Positions 1 through 6,083 are shown, counted from the stretch's first letter. The stretch is DNA of 7,870 nt from RYN-417 sp043743105 (GCA_043743105.1 JAYTXD010000025.1:1-7870); one strand, 5' to 3'. The notes: generated by a model from the sequence alone, not told the origin. Program-made: numbers and translations.

Positions 1-1476
1 TACGGTGCTGCTGTTAGTGAGCTGCACTTCCCAACATCAAAAGAAGCTTTTGCTATTGCTCGTCGAACGATAGGTTTTATTGAAGTTTTTGAACTTATGT
101 TGGCAGCAGCGCTTAATAAGGCAGAAAATCAAAAGGAACTTGCACCGTCTATTGCCTTTAACGAAAAACTTGCCAAACAATTTGTTACTTCATTGCCGTT
201 TAAGCTAACTGATGCGCAGCGTACGGCGGCTTGGCAGGTCTACCAAGACATTGTCCAAGAAGTACCAATGAATAGACTACTTGAGGGTGATGTAGGCTCT
301 GGCAAAACTGTTGTGGCCGGGATGGCAGGGCTTATGGCTATGGAAGCGGGGTTTCAAGTGGCGTTAATGGCGCCAACCGAGCTTTTGGCGCGTCAGCATG
401 CCGAAACACTTACTGATTTGTTCGCGGCATCGGGGTATGCCGAGGTCGTAAGCCTGCTCGTGGGGAGCTTAAAGCCTGCACAGAAAAAAATAGCACACGA
501 ACGTATTGCAAGCGGACATATTAAGTTCATTGTTGGTACGCAGGCTTTGTTGCAAGAAAAAGTGGCGGTACAAAACTTAGGCTTGCTCATTATAGACGAA
601 CAGCATCGCTTCGGTGTGGATCAACGAAAGAAGCTCATAAAAGGTACGGGTAGAATGCCGCATGTCTTGAGCATGACGGCAACGCCGATACCGCGTTCGC
701 TTGCGCTAACACTTTACGGCGAGCTAGACATTTCGTTACTGGATGTAATGCCAATGGGTCGCAAGCCAATTATTACCAAAATCGTTTCGCCCAATAGTCG
801 TGAGCAGCTATATAAAAAGATAGACGACGAGATTGCTCAAGGTAGGCAAGTGTATGTTGTGTGCCCTCTGATTAAAGAAGGTTCGGGCTTGAAAGCACCT
901 AGTGCCGAGCAAACATATGAAAAGCTTCGTAAAATCGTTTTCAAACATCGTAAACTTGGTCTTTTACATGGCAAAATGAAAGACGAAGAAAAAATAGTAG
1001 TCATGGAAGCATTCGCTGCCGGCACAATAGATATTCTGGTAGCTACTACTGTAGTAGAAGTTGGTATAAGCGTTAGCAACGCTAGCGTGATGGTTATTGA
1101 AGGAGCAGAACGGTTTGGTTTGGCGCAAATGCACCAGCTTCGTGGACGAGTCGGACGGAGTAGTGACCAAGGCTATTGTTATCTTGTGCCAAGTGACAGC
1201 AAAACACCGAGTCTGCGTTTGCGTGCATTGAGCCAATCCACGGACGGCTTTCGGCTCGCCGAGTTGGATTTAGAACTACGTGGGCCGGGGGCAATTTATG
1301 GAACGCTGCAACACGGTGAACTGGATCTTCGGATCGCAAAGCTGAGTGACGTAAAACTACTTGCAGATAGCAGGGCAGCGGTTAATTACTTTATGAAGAG
1401 CAGTGGGCCTCTCCAAGTATATCCAGAGCTAAAGCGTCGAGTACGCGCCGCACAAGCGGTTGTTACACTCAATTAA
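1..1476 (+). CDS. recG: ATP-dependent DNA helicase RecG, 5'-truncated by the window
   Basis: RecG is a superfamily 2 DNA translocase that reverses stalled replication forks and branch-migrates Holliday junctions. The frame is open from base 1, and the first residues (YGAAVSELHFP) belong to the end of the N-terminal wedge region, so the start lies outside the window; the ATG at 97 is internal. 491 residues are visible, the C-terminal part of a protein usually near 680-700 aa. Helicase motifs in order are Walker A GDVGSGKT (bases 286-309), APTELLARQH, motif II DEQHRFGV (595-618), SMTATPIPRSL (motif III), and in the second RecA-like domain LLHGKMKDEEK, ATTVVEVGISV and HQLRGRVGRS (motif VI). The C-terminal RecG signature appears as DGFRLAELDLELRGPG. 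All core motifs are intact. It ends 16 nt before the next gene. Function is secure by motif content. Confidence 0.97.
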   Translation, partial: YGAAVSELHFPTSKEAFAIARRTIGFIEVFELMLAAALNKAENQKELAPSIAFNEKLAKQFVTSLPFKLTDAQRTAAWQVYQDIVQEVPMNRLLEGDVGSGKTVVAGMAGLMAMEAGFQVALMAPTELLARQHAETLTDLFAASGYAEVVSLLVGSLKPAQKKIAHERIASGHIKFIVGTQALLQEKVAVQNLGLLIIDEQHRFGVDQRKKLIKGTGRMPHVLSMTATPIPRSLALTLYGELDISLLDVMPMGRKPIITKIVSPNSREQLYKKIDDEIAQGRQVYVVCPLIKEGSGLKAPSAEQTYEKLRKIVFKHRKLGLLHGKMKDEEKIVVMEAFAAGTIDILVATTVVEVGISVSNASVMVIEGAERFGLAQMHQLRGRVGRSSDQGYCYLVPSDSKTPSLRLRALSQSTDGFRLAELDLELRGPGAIYGTLQHGELDLRIAKLSDVKLLADSRAAVNYFMKSSGPLQVYPELKRRVRAAQAVVTLN

Positions 1477-1492
1477 GGTATAATAGCTCGTA
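1460..1492 (+). promoter_or_regulatory. Promoter with perfect -10 box immediately upstream of the 1493 start
   Basis: A consensus TATAAT lies at 1479-1484, only 8 nt before the ATG at 1493. No good -35 is seen at 16-18 bp: TTGTTA at 1460-1465 gives only a 13-bp spacer. A start site about 7-8 nt after the -10 box falls at or next to the A of ATG, so the transcript may be leaderless. No Shine-Dalgarno sequence lies between the recG stop and this ATG. The promoter call is inferred from sequence only. Confidence 0.5.
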
Positions 1493-2308
1493 ATGTATTC
1501 TGGACTTGAATTTACGAAATACTCCGGTCAACTTATGGGTGGCCATCAGAAAATTGACCGCGTTTCGCGCCGGCATTTGCAAGAACTGCTATCAGCCGAT
1601 ACCTCATTTCCAAAAATCCGCGAGATTTTGTATTTTGAAGGCAAAAACGGCCCCGACGGCATAAAAATAAAAAGCCCTGCCAAAAATGAACCATGGCACT
1701 ATTTCGAACCGCTCGAAGGTGACAAAACGGAGTTTATGAAGTTGTTGAGCGGTCATTATAGGCAGTTGGTTACAGAAATGCAGGTACATAACAAAGAGCG
1801 TTCGGCCTTTGAGGCAGCTTGGTTTGCTCATGCCATTGTTGACGGACTCACACCAGCTCATCACTACCCGTTTGCCGAAAAAATATCAGAATTACGTGGT
1901 GGTGCCGACAACTCAACTCGTACATCGTATAAGAAAAAGCTTGTTTTTAAAGGTTCCACAAAGCGCGAAACGGCTCGCAATATGATTAAAGCATATGGTC
2001 CCAGAGGGTTATATATGGCCCATTGGCTGTTTGAATTTGGTTTTGGTTTTATTGTGAAGCCACTTCGATTGCCGGATGCCCGCCCGAGCACAGAGGATGT
2101 AGCCTTAGCTTATGAGCTTGGGTATGAAGAGTACTACTTACGCCAGGCTAAAAATATTGCCCGTTTACATCTGTTCGAGATGTATTTAAAAAGTGGCTGG
2201 ACTACAAAACTGAGTCGGCTCGTACGTGAAGAACTTGCCCCGACAATTGTCCGTACAGTGACCGTCTTATGGTATATTGCGGCACGCGAGGCAGAAACCA
2301 AGAAATGA
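1493..2308 (+). CDS. Conserved-looking hypothetical protein with zinc phospholipase C / S1-P1 nuclease-like motif
   Basis: This is a 271-aa protein with no signal peptide. The best clue is at residues 113-124, HAIVDGLTPAHH, which fits the H-x3-D-x3-P-x-H pattern of metal-binding segments in the zinc-dependent phospholipase C / S1-P1 nuclease superfamily (compare HFIGDIHQPLH in P1-type nucleases). It is preceded by other candidate ligands: His18 (GGHQKIDRVSRRHL), His28 and the WHYFEP segment with His69. Those enzymes are usually exported, whereas this protein looks cytoplasmic. A hydrophobic stretch near residues 176-189 (AHWLFEFGFGFIV) could touch membrane. The start at 1493 has no Shine-Dalgarno but sits just after a perfect -10 box. 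The gene overlaps rsmD by 4 nt (ATGA), so the two are probably cotranscribed and translationally coupled. The family assignment is an inference from one motif; the substrate is unknown. Confidence 0.85.
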   Translation: MYSGLEFTKYSGQLMGGHQKIDRVSRRHLQELLSADTSFPKIREILYFEGKNGPDGIKIKSPAKNEPWHYFEPLEGDKTEFMKLLSGHYRQLVTEMQVHNKERSAFEAAWFAHAIVDGLTPAHHYPFAEKISELRGGADNSTRTSYKKKLVFKGSTKRETARNMIKAYGPRGLYMAHWLFEFGFGFIVKPLRLPDARPSTEDVALAYELGYEEYYLRQAKNIARLHLFEMYLKSGWTTKLSRLVREELAPTIVRTVTVLWYIAAREAETKK

Positions 2309-2835
2309 GAATCATAGCCGGCCGTTTAAGAGGTCGAATATTTGAGTCACCGGATACTGGCAATACGCATCCTATGGGAGAAAAGCCGCGTGGTGCGATA
2401 TTTAATGCTCTAGGTGACATAGAAGGCCTGCATATACTTGACGCATACGCGGGCAGTGGGGCGCTTGGCTTTGAAGCGATGAGCCGGGGCGCAAAAAGAG
2501 TTATTGCAGTGGAGTTAGACAAACAGGCATATAAAACACTGGTCAATAATATATTTAATCTTGGGCTTGAAGACTCTATAAATGCGTCGCTCTCAAGCAT
2601 GCGTGCTTGGTCTAACAAGAATCATGAGTTGATGATTGACATCGCAATATGTGATCCGCCGTACGACGCCGTGTTGGCATTGGAAATAGAACGTCTGGTT
2701 CGGCATATTAAAAAAAACGGCCTGCTGGTACTGTCGTGGCCAAGCAAGCTTGAAGCGCCTTTTATGCCTGGCTGTAGCATAATCAATGAAAAAGAATATG
2801 CAGGTGCACGAATCATCTTTTACCGTAAGAGCTAA
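2305..2835 (+). CDS. rsmD: 16S rRNA (guanine(966)-N(2))-methyltransferase RsmD
   Basis: RsmD methylates N2 of G966 in 16S rRNA using S-adenosylmethionine, acting on the assembling 30S subunit. The 176-aa product starts MRIIAGRLRGR, the typical N-terminus of the family. It carries the SAM-binding motif DAYAGSGALGFEAMSRGA (residues 46-63), the acidic end of strand 2 (VELDK, 69-73) and the catalytic DPPYD (117-121). Length fits the family (about 180-200 aa). A longer frame opens at an ATG at 2269, but that would lie deep in the upstream gene. The ATG at 2305 overlaps the preceding TGA as ATGA and gives the canonical N-terminus, so I chose it. Its 3' end overlaps the promoter region of tRNA-Leu. 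The common partner coaD is not downstream. Confidence 0.95.
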   Translation: MRIIAGRLRGRIFESPDTGNTHPMGEKPRGAIFNALGDIEGLHILDAYAGSGALGFEAMSRGAKRVIAVELDKQAYKTLVNNIFNLGLEDSINASLSSMRAWSNKNHELMIDIAICDPPYDAVLALEIERLVRHIKKNGLLVLSWPSKLEAPFMPGCSIINEKEYAGARIIFYRKS

Positions 2836-2846
2836 TCTGTTAGAAT
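2819..2846 (+). promoter_or_regulatory. Candidate promoter of tRNA-Leu
   Basis: TTTACC (2819-2824) and TAGAAT (2841-2846) are separated by 16 bp. The expected start is about 2853, a dozen bases before the mature tRNA 5' end at 2865. The -35 box overlaps the last codons of rsmD. Both boxes match the sigma-70 consensus at four or five positions. This is sequence inference only. Confidence 0.5.
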
Positions 2847-2864
2847 AGTTACGTACTTATATTC

Positions 2865-2948
2865 GCGCGAGTGGTGAAATGGTAGACACGCTAGCCTTAG
2901 GAGCTAGTGCCGCAAGGTGTGCTGGTTCAAGTCCAGTCTCGCGCACCA
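2865..2948 (+). tRNA. tRNA-Leu (anticodon UAG), integration target
   Basis: This is a class II tRNA of 84 nt. The acceptor stem GCGCGAG (2865-2871) pairs with CTCGCGC (2938-2944), followed by discriminator A and an encoded CCA (2946-2948). The anticodon stem CTAGC/GCTAG (2891-2895, 2903-2907) encloses the loop CTTAGGA with anticodon TAG (2898-2900), reading CUA leucine codons. The long variable arm has GCC/GGT closing a GCAA loop, diagnostic of Leu/Ser/Tyr tRNAs. The T-arm contains GGTTCAA (2924-2930). The gene is intact although a mobile element is inserted at its 3' end, because the shared repeat GCACCAGA supplies the last acceptor bases and ACCA. The downstream recombinase gene overlaps it on the opposite strand. 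Confidence 0.97.
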
Positions 2949-4504
2949 GACGACATTTCAATCGCCTTTACAAGGCTGGCAAAGGGTTCTTTCCAGATAG
3001 GATAGACCCTTTTTTCATTGTCTATGGTTAGGTTCAAGAACAAAATGCGTGCAATACGGTCTTTTTCAACTGCTGAACCTGCTTTCATCTTGTCAGGTGC
3101 TGATTTTACTAGGTTCAAGAACTGCTCTTTGGTCAGTTTGATTTTGCTTGGATTGGAGATTTTGTCTTTTTGTTTTTCTATCTCCTCGTCAAGCGACTGC
3201 GTTTCAATCGCAAGCTCGTTAATCCTGTCTTCGTTAATAGAATATGCTGGCGAAGAACGATTTATTTTACCTAGACCAAGTGATAGTTCGTCCAGCTCTT
3301 TCTTTTTGTGAGCGTATGCCCCACGTTTACTAGCTATGTCTTGTTTAATTTTGAGGATTTTTACATCTGTAAAGCTATCTATACGCTTGCTGTAACGCTC
3401 ATACGCTTCTTCTGACAGCTCTAGCTTCTCAAGTAGTTCATATATGGCATCGAAGACGAATTTTGCTCTAACAGATTTAGGTTTGCGTGAACATTCAGTG
3501 TTCTTGCATTCATACGATAAGACGAGATGTTTACTACCGCCTGGCTTATTCTTGCCAACTGACATCCACCTATCACTTTTACAAACGCCACAATAAACTA
3601 TGTGTCTCAACGGCTTGAACTCAGTCCTTTTCTTAGGGTCAATATCCCGTTTTCTTGTATATGCCAGTGCCTGTACCTGATTATAAATATCTTCGGTTAT
3701 CATAGGCACAAAGCTTTTATGTATACGAGGCAGGTCAATGGTCTGCTCGGTCTGTACAAGTAAACCATAATAAAAAGGGTCACGGAACATTTGCCCCACA
3801 CTCTTTTCGGTTGGCACTATCTTTTTGCTAAATTTATTCTTCCTGCTTGGTTTAGTCATGCGGTGGTAGCCTTTTTCTAGCAAGTAATCCAGTACCACTT
3901 TGTTTGTTGCACCTCTAGCTCTCATGTACCATGCTTCTTGTATGACATCAAACCAGTCATTGGGGTGATATAAGCCGTCTTGGTCATCTCGGTCATAACC
4001 CCATTTGGGTTGACCGCCTGATTTACCGTCTTCAAGATTTCCTGATACTCCCTTTTGTACTTTAGTAGAGAGGTCATCTGAGAAGTGTTTAGATATAGAG
4101 AACATTATTCCCAGCGTCAACTTACCCGAAGCGTCATTTGAAAATAGTAGAGTTGGGAATTGGAGGTCTTTTATAGTACCCTCGTCTAGCATGTTGATAA
4201 GTAAGCCACCCTCAAGCATATTGCGAGAGAGTCTATCGGGGGCATATGCTAGGATTGCGTCGTATTTGTTATTTCTAATGTCTTCGAGTATCTGATTAAA
4301 GTTTGGACGGTTATTCGACTTCTTGGCTGACTTGCTTTCCTTAAATGTTGCTACAACGTTTAATCCTTTGGACTCAGCAAGTTTCGTGCAGTGCCTTATT
4401 TGGTCTTTATGAGTCCGGACCTGACTACCCTCGTCCTCACTGGATTTACGAGCATACAAAACATATCGTAGTTTTGTTCTGTCAATTTCTTCTATGACCT
4501 GCAT
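2927..4504 (-). CDS. Large serine recombinase (element integrase), C-terminus ending inside tRNA-Leu
   Basis: This site-specific recombinase cuts and rejoins DNA through a 5'-phosphoseryl intermediate. The 525-aa integrated form has an N-terminal resolvase domain (about 12-155) with candidate nucleophile Ser21 in YARKSS and the DRLSR signature at 90-94. A recombinase domain follows (about 165-290, including KWGYD and RDPFYYG). A zinc ribbon has Cys305/Cys308 and Cys333/Cys338. A coiled coil (about 385-450) precedes a conserved tail with WKEPFASL. The ATG at 4504 is preceded in frame by a nearby stop, and the upstream ribosome site is weak. The final residues RDWT and the TGA stop come from the antisense strand of tRNA-Leu. 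Joining the element ends as a circle keeps the frame open for 42 other residues (563 aa in total). It probably shares a transcript with the small gene 22 nt upstream. Confidence 0.95.
   Translation of the reverse strand: MQVIEEIDRTKLRYVLYARKSSEDEGSQVRTHKDQIRHCTKLAESKGLNVVATFKESKSAKKSNNRPNFNQILEDIRNNKYDAILAYAPDRLSRNMLEGGLLINMLDEGTIKDLQFPTLLFSNDASGKLTLGIMFSISKHFSDDLSTKVQKGVSGNLEDGKSGGQPKWGYDRDDQDGLYHPNDWFDVIQEAWYMRARGATNKVVLDYLLEKGYHRMTKPSRKNKFSKKIVPTEKSVGQMFRDPFYYGLLVQTEQTIDLPRIHKSFVPMITEDIYNQVQALAYTRKRDIDPKKRTEFKPLRHIVYCGVCKSDRWMSVGKNKPGGSKHLVLSYECKNTECSRKPKSVRAKFVFDAIYELLEKLELSEEAYERYSKRIDSFTDVKILKIKQDIASKRGAYAHKKKELDELSLGLGKINRSSPAYSINEDRINELAIETQSLDEEIEKQKDKISNPSKIKLTKEQFLNLVKSAPDKMKAGSAVEKDRIARILFLNLTIDNEKRVYPIWKEPFASLVKAIEMSSGARDWT
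2943..2950 (+). repeat. attL core: left copy of the 8-bp direct repeat GCACCAGA
   Basis: Bases 2943-2948 are also the last six bases of tRNA-Leu (acceptor GC plus ACCA). The only other GCACCAGA I found is at 6932-6939. In the reconstructed empty site, flanks GTCTC (2936-2940) and GAGAC (6944-6948) form an inverted repeat whose centre falls inside this core, as expected for the bent dyad symmetry of serine-integrase attB sites. Confidence 0.75.
2981..3014 (+). terminator. Terminator-like hairpin inside the element's left end, facing the tRNA
   Basis: AAAGGGT (2981-2987) pairs with ACCCTTT (3006-3012), and the second arm runs into six consecutive T (3010-3015), as read on the plus strand away from tRNA-Leu. 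Integration moved the chromosomal tRNA terminator about 4 kb away, so this hairpin could replace it for tRNA read-through. It lies in the recombinase coding sequence (the codons for the KRVYPIWKEPF region), so the stem may be only a by-product of codons. The 18-nt loop is rather long. Confidence 0.4.
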
Positions 4505-4526
4505 GTTACTTTAATTTTACTCTGTT

Positions 4527-4703
4527 TTATAGCAAGATACGACCAGCATTATTGTCTGATATGGAACTTGCATTTAATTTTGCTAAAGGACTGTTTTCAT
4601 CTATATCTTCGAGTACTTCCATCAGCTCTACCAGCCCATCATCTACGTTTATTTGTTCGGTCTTTTTGTTTGATATAACGCTGTATGCAACATTGTCGCT
4701 CAC
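4527..4703 (-). CDS. Small acidic protein encoded just upstream of the recombinase
   Basis: A 58-aa frame begins with GTG (4703-4701) as MSDNVAYSVISNKKTEQ and ends GRILL with TAA at 4529-4527, 22 nt before the recombinase ATG and on the same strand. The protein is acidic in the middle (DDGLVELMEVLEDIDEN), which predicts an amphipathic helix. A weak GGA lies 6 nt before the GTG. The opposite strand has a 61-aa ATG frame (4552-4737), but that is serine-rich low complexity (SSISSSTSISSTSPSS), the usual shadow of an Asp/Glu-rich gene. The acidic frame is therefore more likely the real one. Its position beside the recombinase makes an accessory or directionality role possible, but no known family was recognised. 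Confidence 0.55.
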   Translation of the reverse strand: MSDNVAYSVISNKKTEQINVDDGLVELMEVLEDIDENSPLAKLNASSISDNNAGRILL

Positions 4704-4744
4704 ACTATGTCCGTCTTTGACCAGTGAAGTTTATTAAGGTCTTC

Positions 4745-4791
4745 ACCTCGCAAAAGTTTTCAGTGCGATATTTTTATAAGTTCGCTGAGGT
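4745..4791 (-). promoter_or_regulatory. Possible leader hairpin upstream of the small gene/recombinase operon
   Basis: Read on the minus strand, ACCTC (4791-4787) can pair with a Shine-Dalgarno-like GAGGT (4749-4745). The GTG inside GAGGTGAAG could open a 13-codon frame (starting MKTLINFTG). That frame stops 1 nt before the GTG of the 58-aa gene, which resembles a coupled leader peptide. No convincing -35/-10 pair was found for this operon; TTGCGT with TATGCA at 16 bp (4821-4794) is the best but weak candidate. This is speculative. Confidence 0.2.
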
Positions 4792-4806
4792 TTGCATAGA
4801 ATCAAA

Positions 4807-4856
4807 TAGACGCCACGCAAAAAACCTCTGTTTGAAAGTCTTTTGGTTGGCGTCTA
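4807..4856. repeat. 9-bp inverted repeat in the divergent intergenic region
   Basis: TAGACGCCA (4807-4815) and TGGCGTCTA (4848-4856) are perfect inverted copies 32 nt apart. A further AAAA/TTTT pairing is possible inside after a 3x3 internal loop. The repeat lies between the recombinase operon and the divergent helix-turn-helix gene, and its right arm overlaps the candidate -35 of the latter. It may be a regulator or recombinase-accessory binding site, or a hairpin. Confidence 0.5.
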
Positions 4857-4890
4857 ACTAATGCTAATTATACTCCAATCATTAGCATTA
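4847..4890 (+). promoter_or_regulatory. Promoter with palindromic operator for the helix-turn-helix gene
   Basis: TTGGCG (4847-4852) and TATACT (4869-4874), 16 bp apart, form a reasonable promoter. A perfect 10-bp inverted repeat, TAATGCTAAT (4859-4868) and ATTAGCATTA (4881-4890), brackets the -10 box with a 12-nt spacer. The half-sites are thus about two helical turns apart, centre to centre. A dimeric repressor bound there would block RNA polymerase. The gene that follows encodes a helix-turn-helix protein with an AT-hook-like GRPPK, so autoregulation is the simplest reading. Confidence 0.55.
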
Positions 4891-4943
4891 TGCAAGCAAG
4901 TGTCATAATAAAGAGAGACAAATACTGGCACATGGGAGTCGAT

Positions 4944-5174
4944 ATGGTGATAAAGAAGGCAGTAGGTAGACCTCCAAAGGTCACATATAAAACAATGCTT
5001 CGGTTGTCAGATGCAATACAGCATAACAGTACAATCAGTGAGGCATGTCGTTATGCAGGGATTAGTCGCACCACGTACTTTTTATACATGAATAACGAAG
5101 TGTTCGCCGAGAAGATGACGAAAGCAAAAGACAACCGCAATAAAGTAGTTTTTAGTTTTAGTACATATTTCTAA
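4944..5174 (+). CDS. Small helix-turn-helix DNA-binding protein
   Basis: The 76-aa protein starts at ATG 4944, preceded by GGGAG (4934-4938) with a 5-nt gap. An upstream ATG at 4890 would add 18 residues but lies inside the palindrome and lacks a ribosome site. Near the N-terminus is GRPPK (8-12), like the core of an AT-hook. Residues 18-50 form a tri-helical helix-turn-helix: TMLRLSDAIQHN, then TISEACRYAGI, then the recognition helix SRTTYFLYM. The ISEACRYAGISRTTYFLY style resembles the N-terminal domain of phage small terminase-type and homeodomain-like proteins. Those are normally longer, and the end FSFSTYF followed by a gene-poor stretch suggests a possible loss of the C-terminal part. 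It could be the element's regulator, acting at the palindrome just upstream, or a directionality factor; neither is proven. Confidence 0.75.
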   Translation: MVIKKAVGRPPKVTYKTMLRLSDAIQHNSTISEACRYAGISRTTYFLYMNNEVFAEKMTKAKDNRNKVVFSFSTYF

Positions 5175-5553
5175 AAACTCCCCATGATTCTGTAATGTTT
5201 TCAAAGAATCTGATGCAATTAAAGGTAGCACTAATTATCCAGTAAATGGCGTTGCGGGTCAAAAATATGGCAGAAAAATTCGGGCACGGTTGCTAAGTAA
5301 TTTCAAAGTACAAAAGATGAAAGAGTACCCGTAACTAAAGCACCCTCCTAACCCATTTCCAGAGCTTTTAAGAGGTTCCGCTGAATATGTTAAAGTATTC
5401 CTTCTCAATCTGGGGATATGGGGCTGTTGCGTGGTGTGCTATGTTACTTTGAAATACAAGTCTGATTTTGGGATATATCAAGCTAGATAGACAGCACTGA
5501 CTGAGCTTTTCGATTCTTTTGGCTTAATAATATATGGAGTGTAGAATTAAATT
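5175..5553. other. Gene-poor 380-bp stretch, probably degraded cargo
   Basis: No frame with a convincing start and ribosome site was found. Short frames do exist. Plus 5188-5334 (49 codons, no start, ending KVQKMKEYP) is open directly after the helix-turn-helix gene in another frame. Minus 5523-5368 (52 codons, no ATG) is also open. A 21-codon plus frame opening MLKYSFSIWGYGAV begins near 5388. They overlap or conflict and match nothing I recognise. An 11-bp inverted repeat, ATTTCAAAGTA (5300-5310) and TACTTTGAAAT (5445-5455), lies within. Decayed genes or a non-coding regulatory region are both possible. Confidence 0.5.
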
Positions 5554-5904
5554 ATGTCTAGTGTTCAAAATAACTCAACTGGTGCAGGTCTAATTTTTCT
5601 CATTTTGATAATAGTAGTTGGTGTTTGGGGTTGGCATACCTTCCATCCCGATAACTCAAAACCATGGTGGAACGGTGCACAATCAATGACAATCTGTGCG
5701 GTTGGTCAAAATTCTAACAGCTATGCTGGTTCAGATAACGGTAATAGTATTGGATGCCATACAGCAATGGTTACGAGCGACGGAAATAAAATCACTAACC
5801 TTAATAGCTCACTAGCTCAAGGCACTAGTTGCGGCAAGATTACTTCGAGATACTGTGATTTTTATGATATTCAGGACAAGCAATGGGAAGTAAAAAAAGA
5901 CTAG
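5554..5904 (+). CDS. Membrane-anchored small protein with four cysteines, function unknown
   Basis: This 116-aa protein has a short polar N-terminus (SSVQNNSTG) and one hydrophobic segment (residues 11-29, GLIFLILIIVVGVWGW). A polar, Asn/Ser/Gly-rich domain of about 85 residues follows. Few positive charges precede the segment, but the following domain has no other membrane helix, so an N-in/C-out anchor is likely. Cys48, Cys68, Cys93 and Cys101 all lie in the outer domain and could form two disulfides, which fits an exported location. The nearest purine-rich site GGAG (5536-5539) is 14 nt from the ATG, longer than ideal. Not recognised as any family. Its place on the element suggests cargo acting at the cell surface. 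Confidence 0.75.
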   Translation: MSSVQNNSTGAGLIFLILIIVVGVWGWHTFHPDNSKPWWNGAQSMTICAVGQNSNSYAGSDNGNSIGCHTAMVTSDGNKITNLNSSLAQGTSCGKITSRYCDFYDIQDKQWEVKKD

Positions 5905-6083
5905 ACAACCAACCCATAGTCGATATGTTTTAATATGTTTACTAATAGGGGTGGTTGCGAAAATATAGGCACTTGACTAGCTATTCTGTAGTTAAAAATA
6001 GACATCTACCCCTGTTTACGCCTGTCGTATTGCGACACACTTATAGCAAAGCACTAGAACTATGTTATTGGAGTTATTGCCAG
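5905..6083. other. Intergenic region with a long-loop inverted repeat
   Basis: CAACCAACCC (5906-5915) and GGGGTGGTTG (5948-5957) pair at 9 of 10 positions around a 32-nt loop, starting right after the stop of the preceding gene. The loop contains ATATGTTT twice in tandem (5923-5930, 5933-5940). AGGGGT in the right arm can alternatively pair with ACCCCT near 6007-6012. There is no T-run, so it is not a clear intrinsic terminator. No gene is seen. Confidence 0.3.

Noticed and set aside
1130..1136. GCACCAG in recG as a further attachment-like repeat
   Set aside because: Only 7 bp, within a conserved codon stretch (MHQLRGRVGR), with no related flanks; chance match.
2269..2304. Upstream ATG extension of rsmD
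   Set aside because: It would overlap the previous gene by 40 nt; ATG 2305 gives the family-typical MRIIAGRLRG start and an ATGA overlap.
3018..3311. 97-aa plus-strand frame
   Set aside because: Lies wholly within the recombinase coding sequence on the other strand; its serine-rich content mirrors the coiled-coil region.
4552..4737. 61-aa plus-strand frame (serine-rich)
   Set aside because: It is low complexity and mirrors the Asp/Glu-rich 58-aa frame on the minus strand, which is co-directional with the recombinase; taken as a shadow.
5368..5523. 52-codon minus-strand open frame in the gene-poor stretch
   Set aside because: No ATG, no ribosome site before the only TTG, and no recognisable family; length is compatible with chance.
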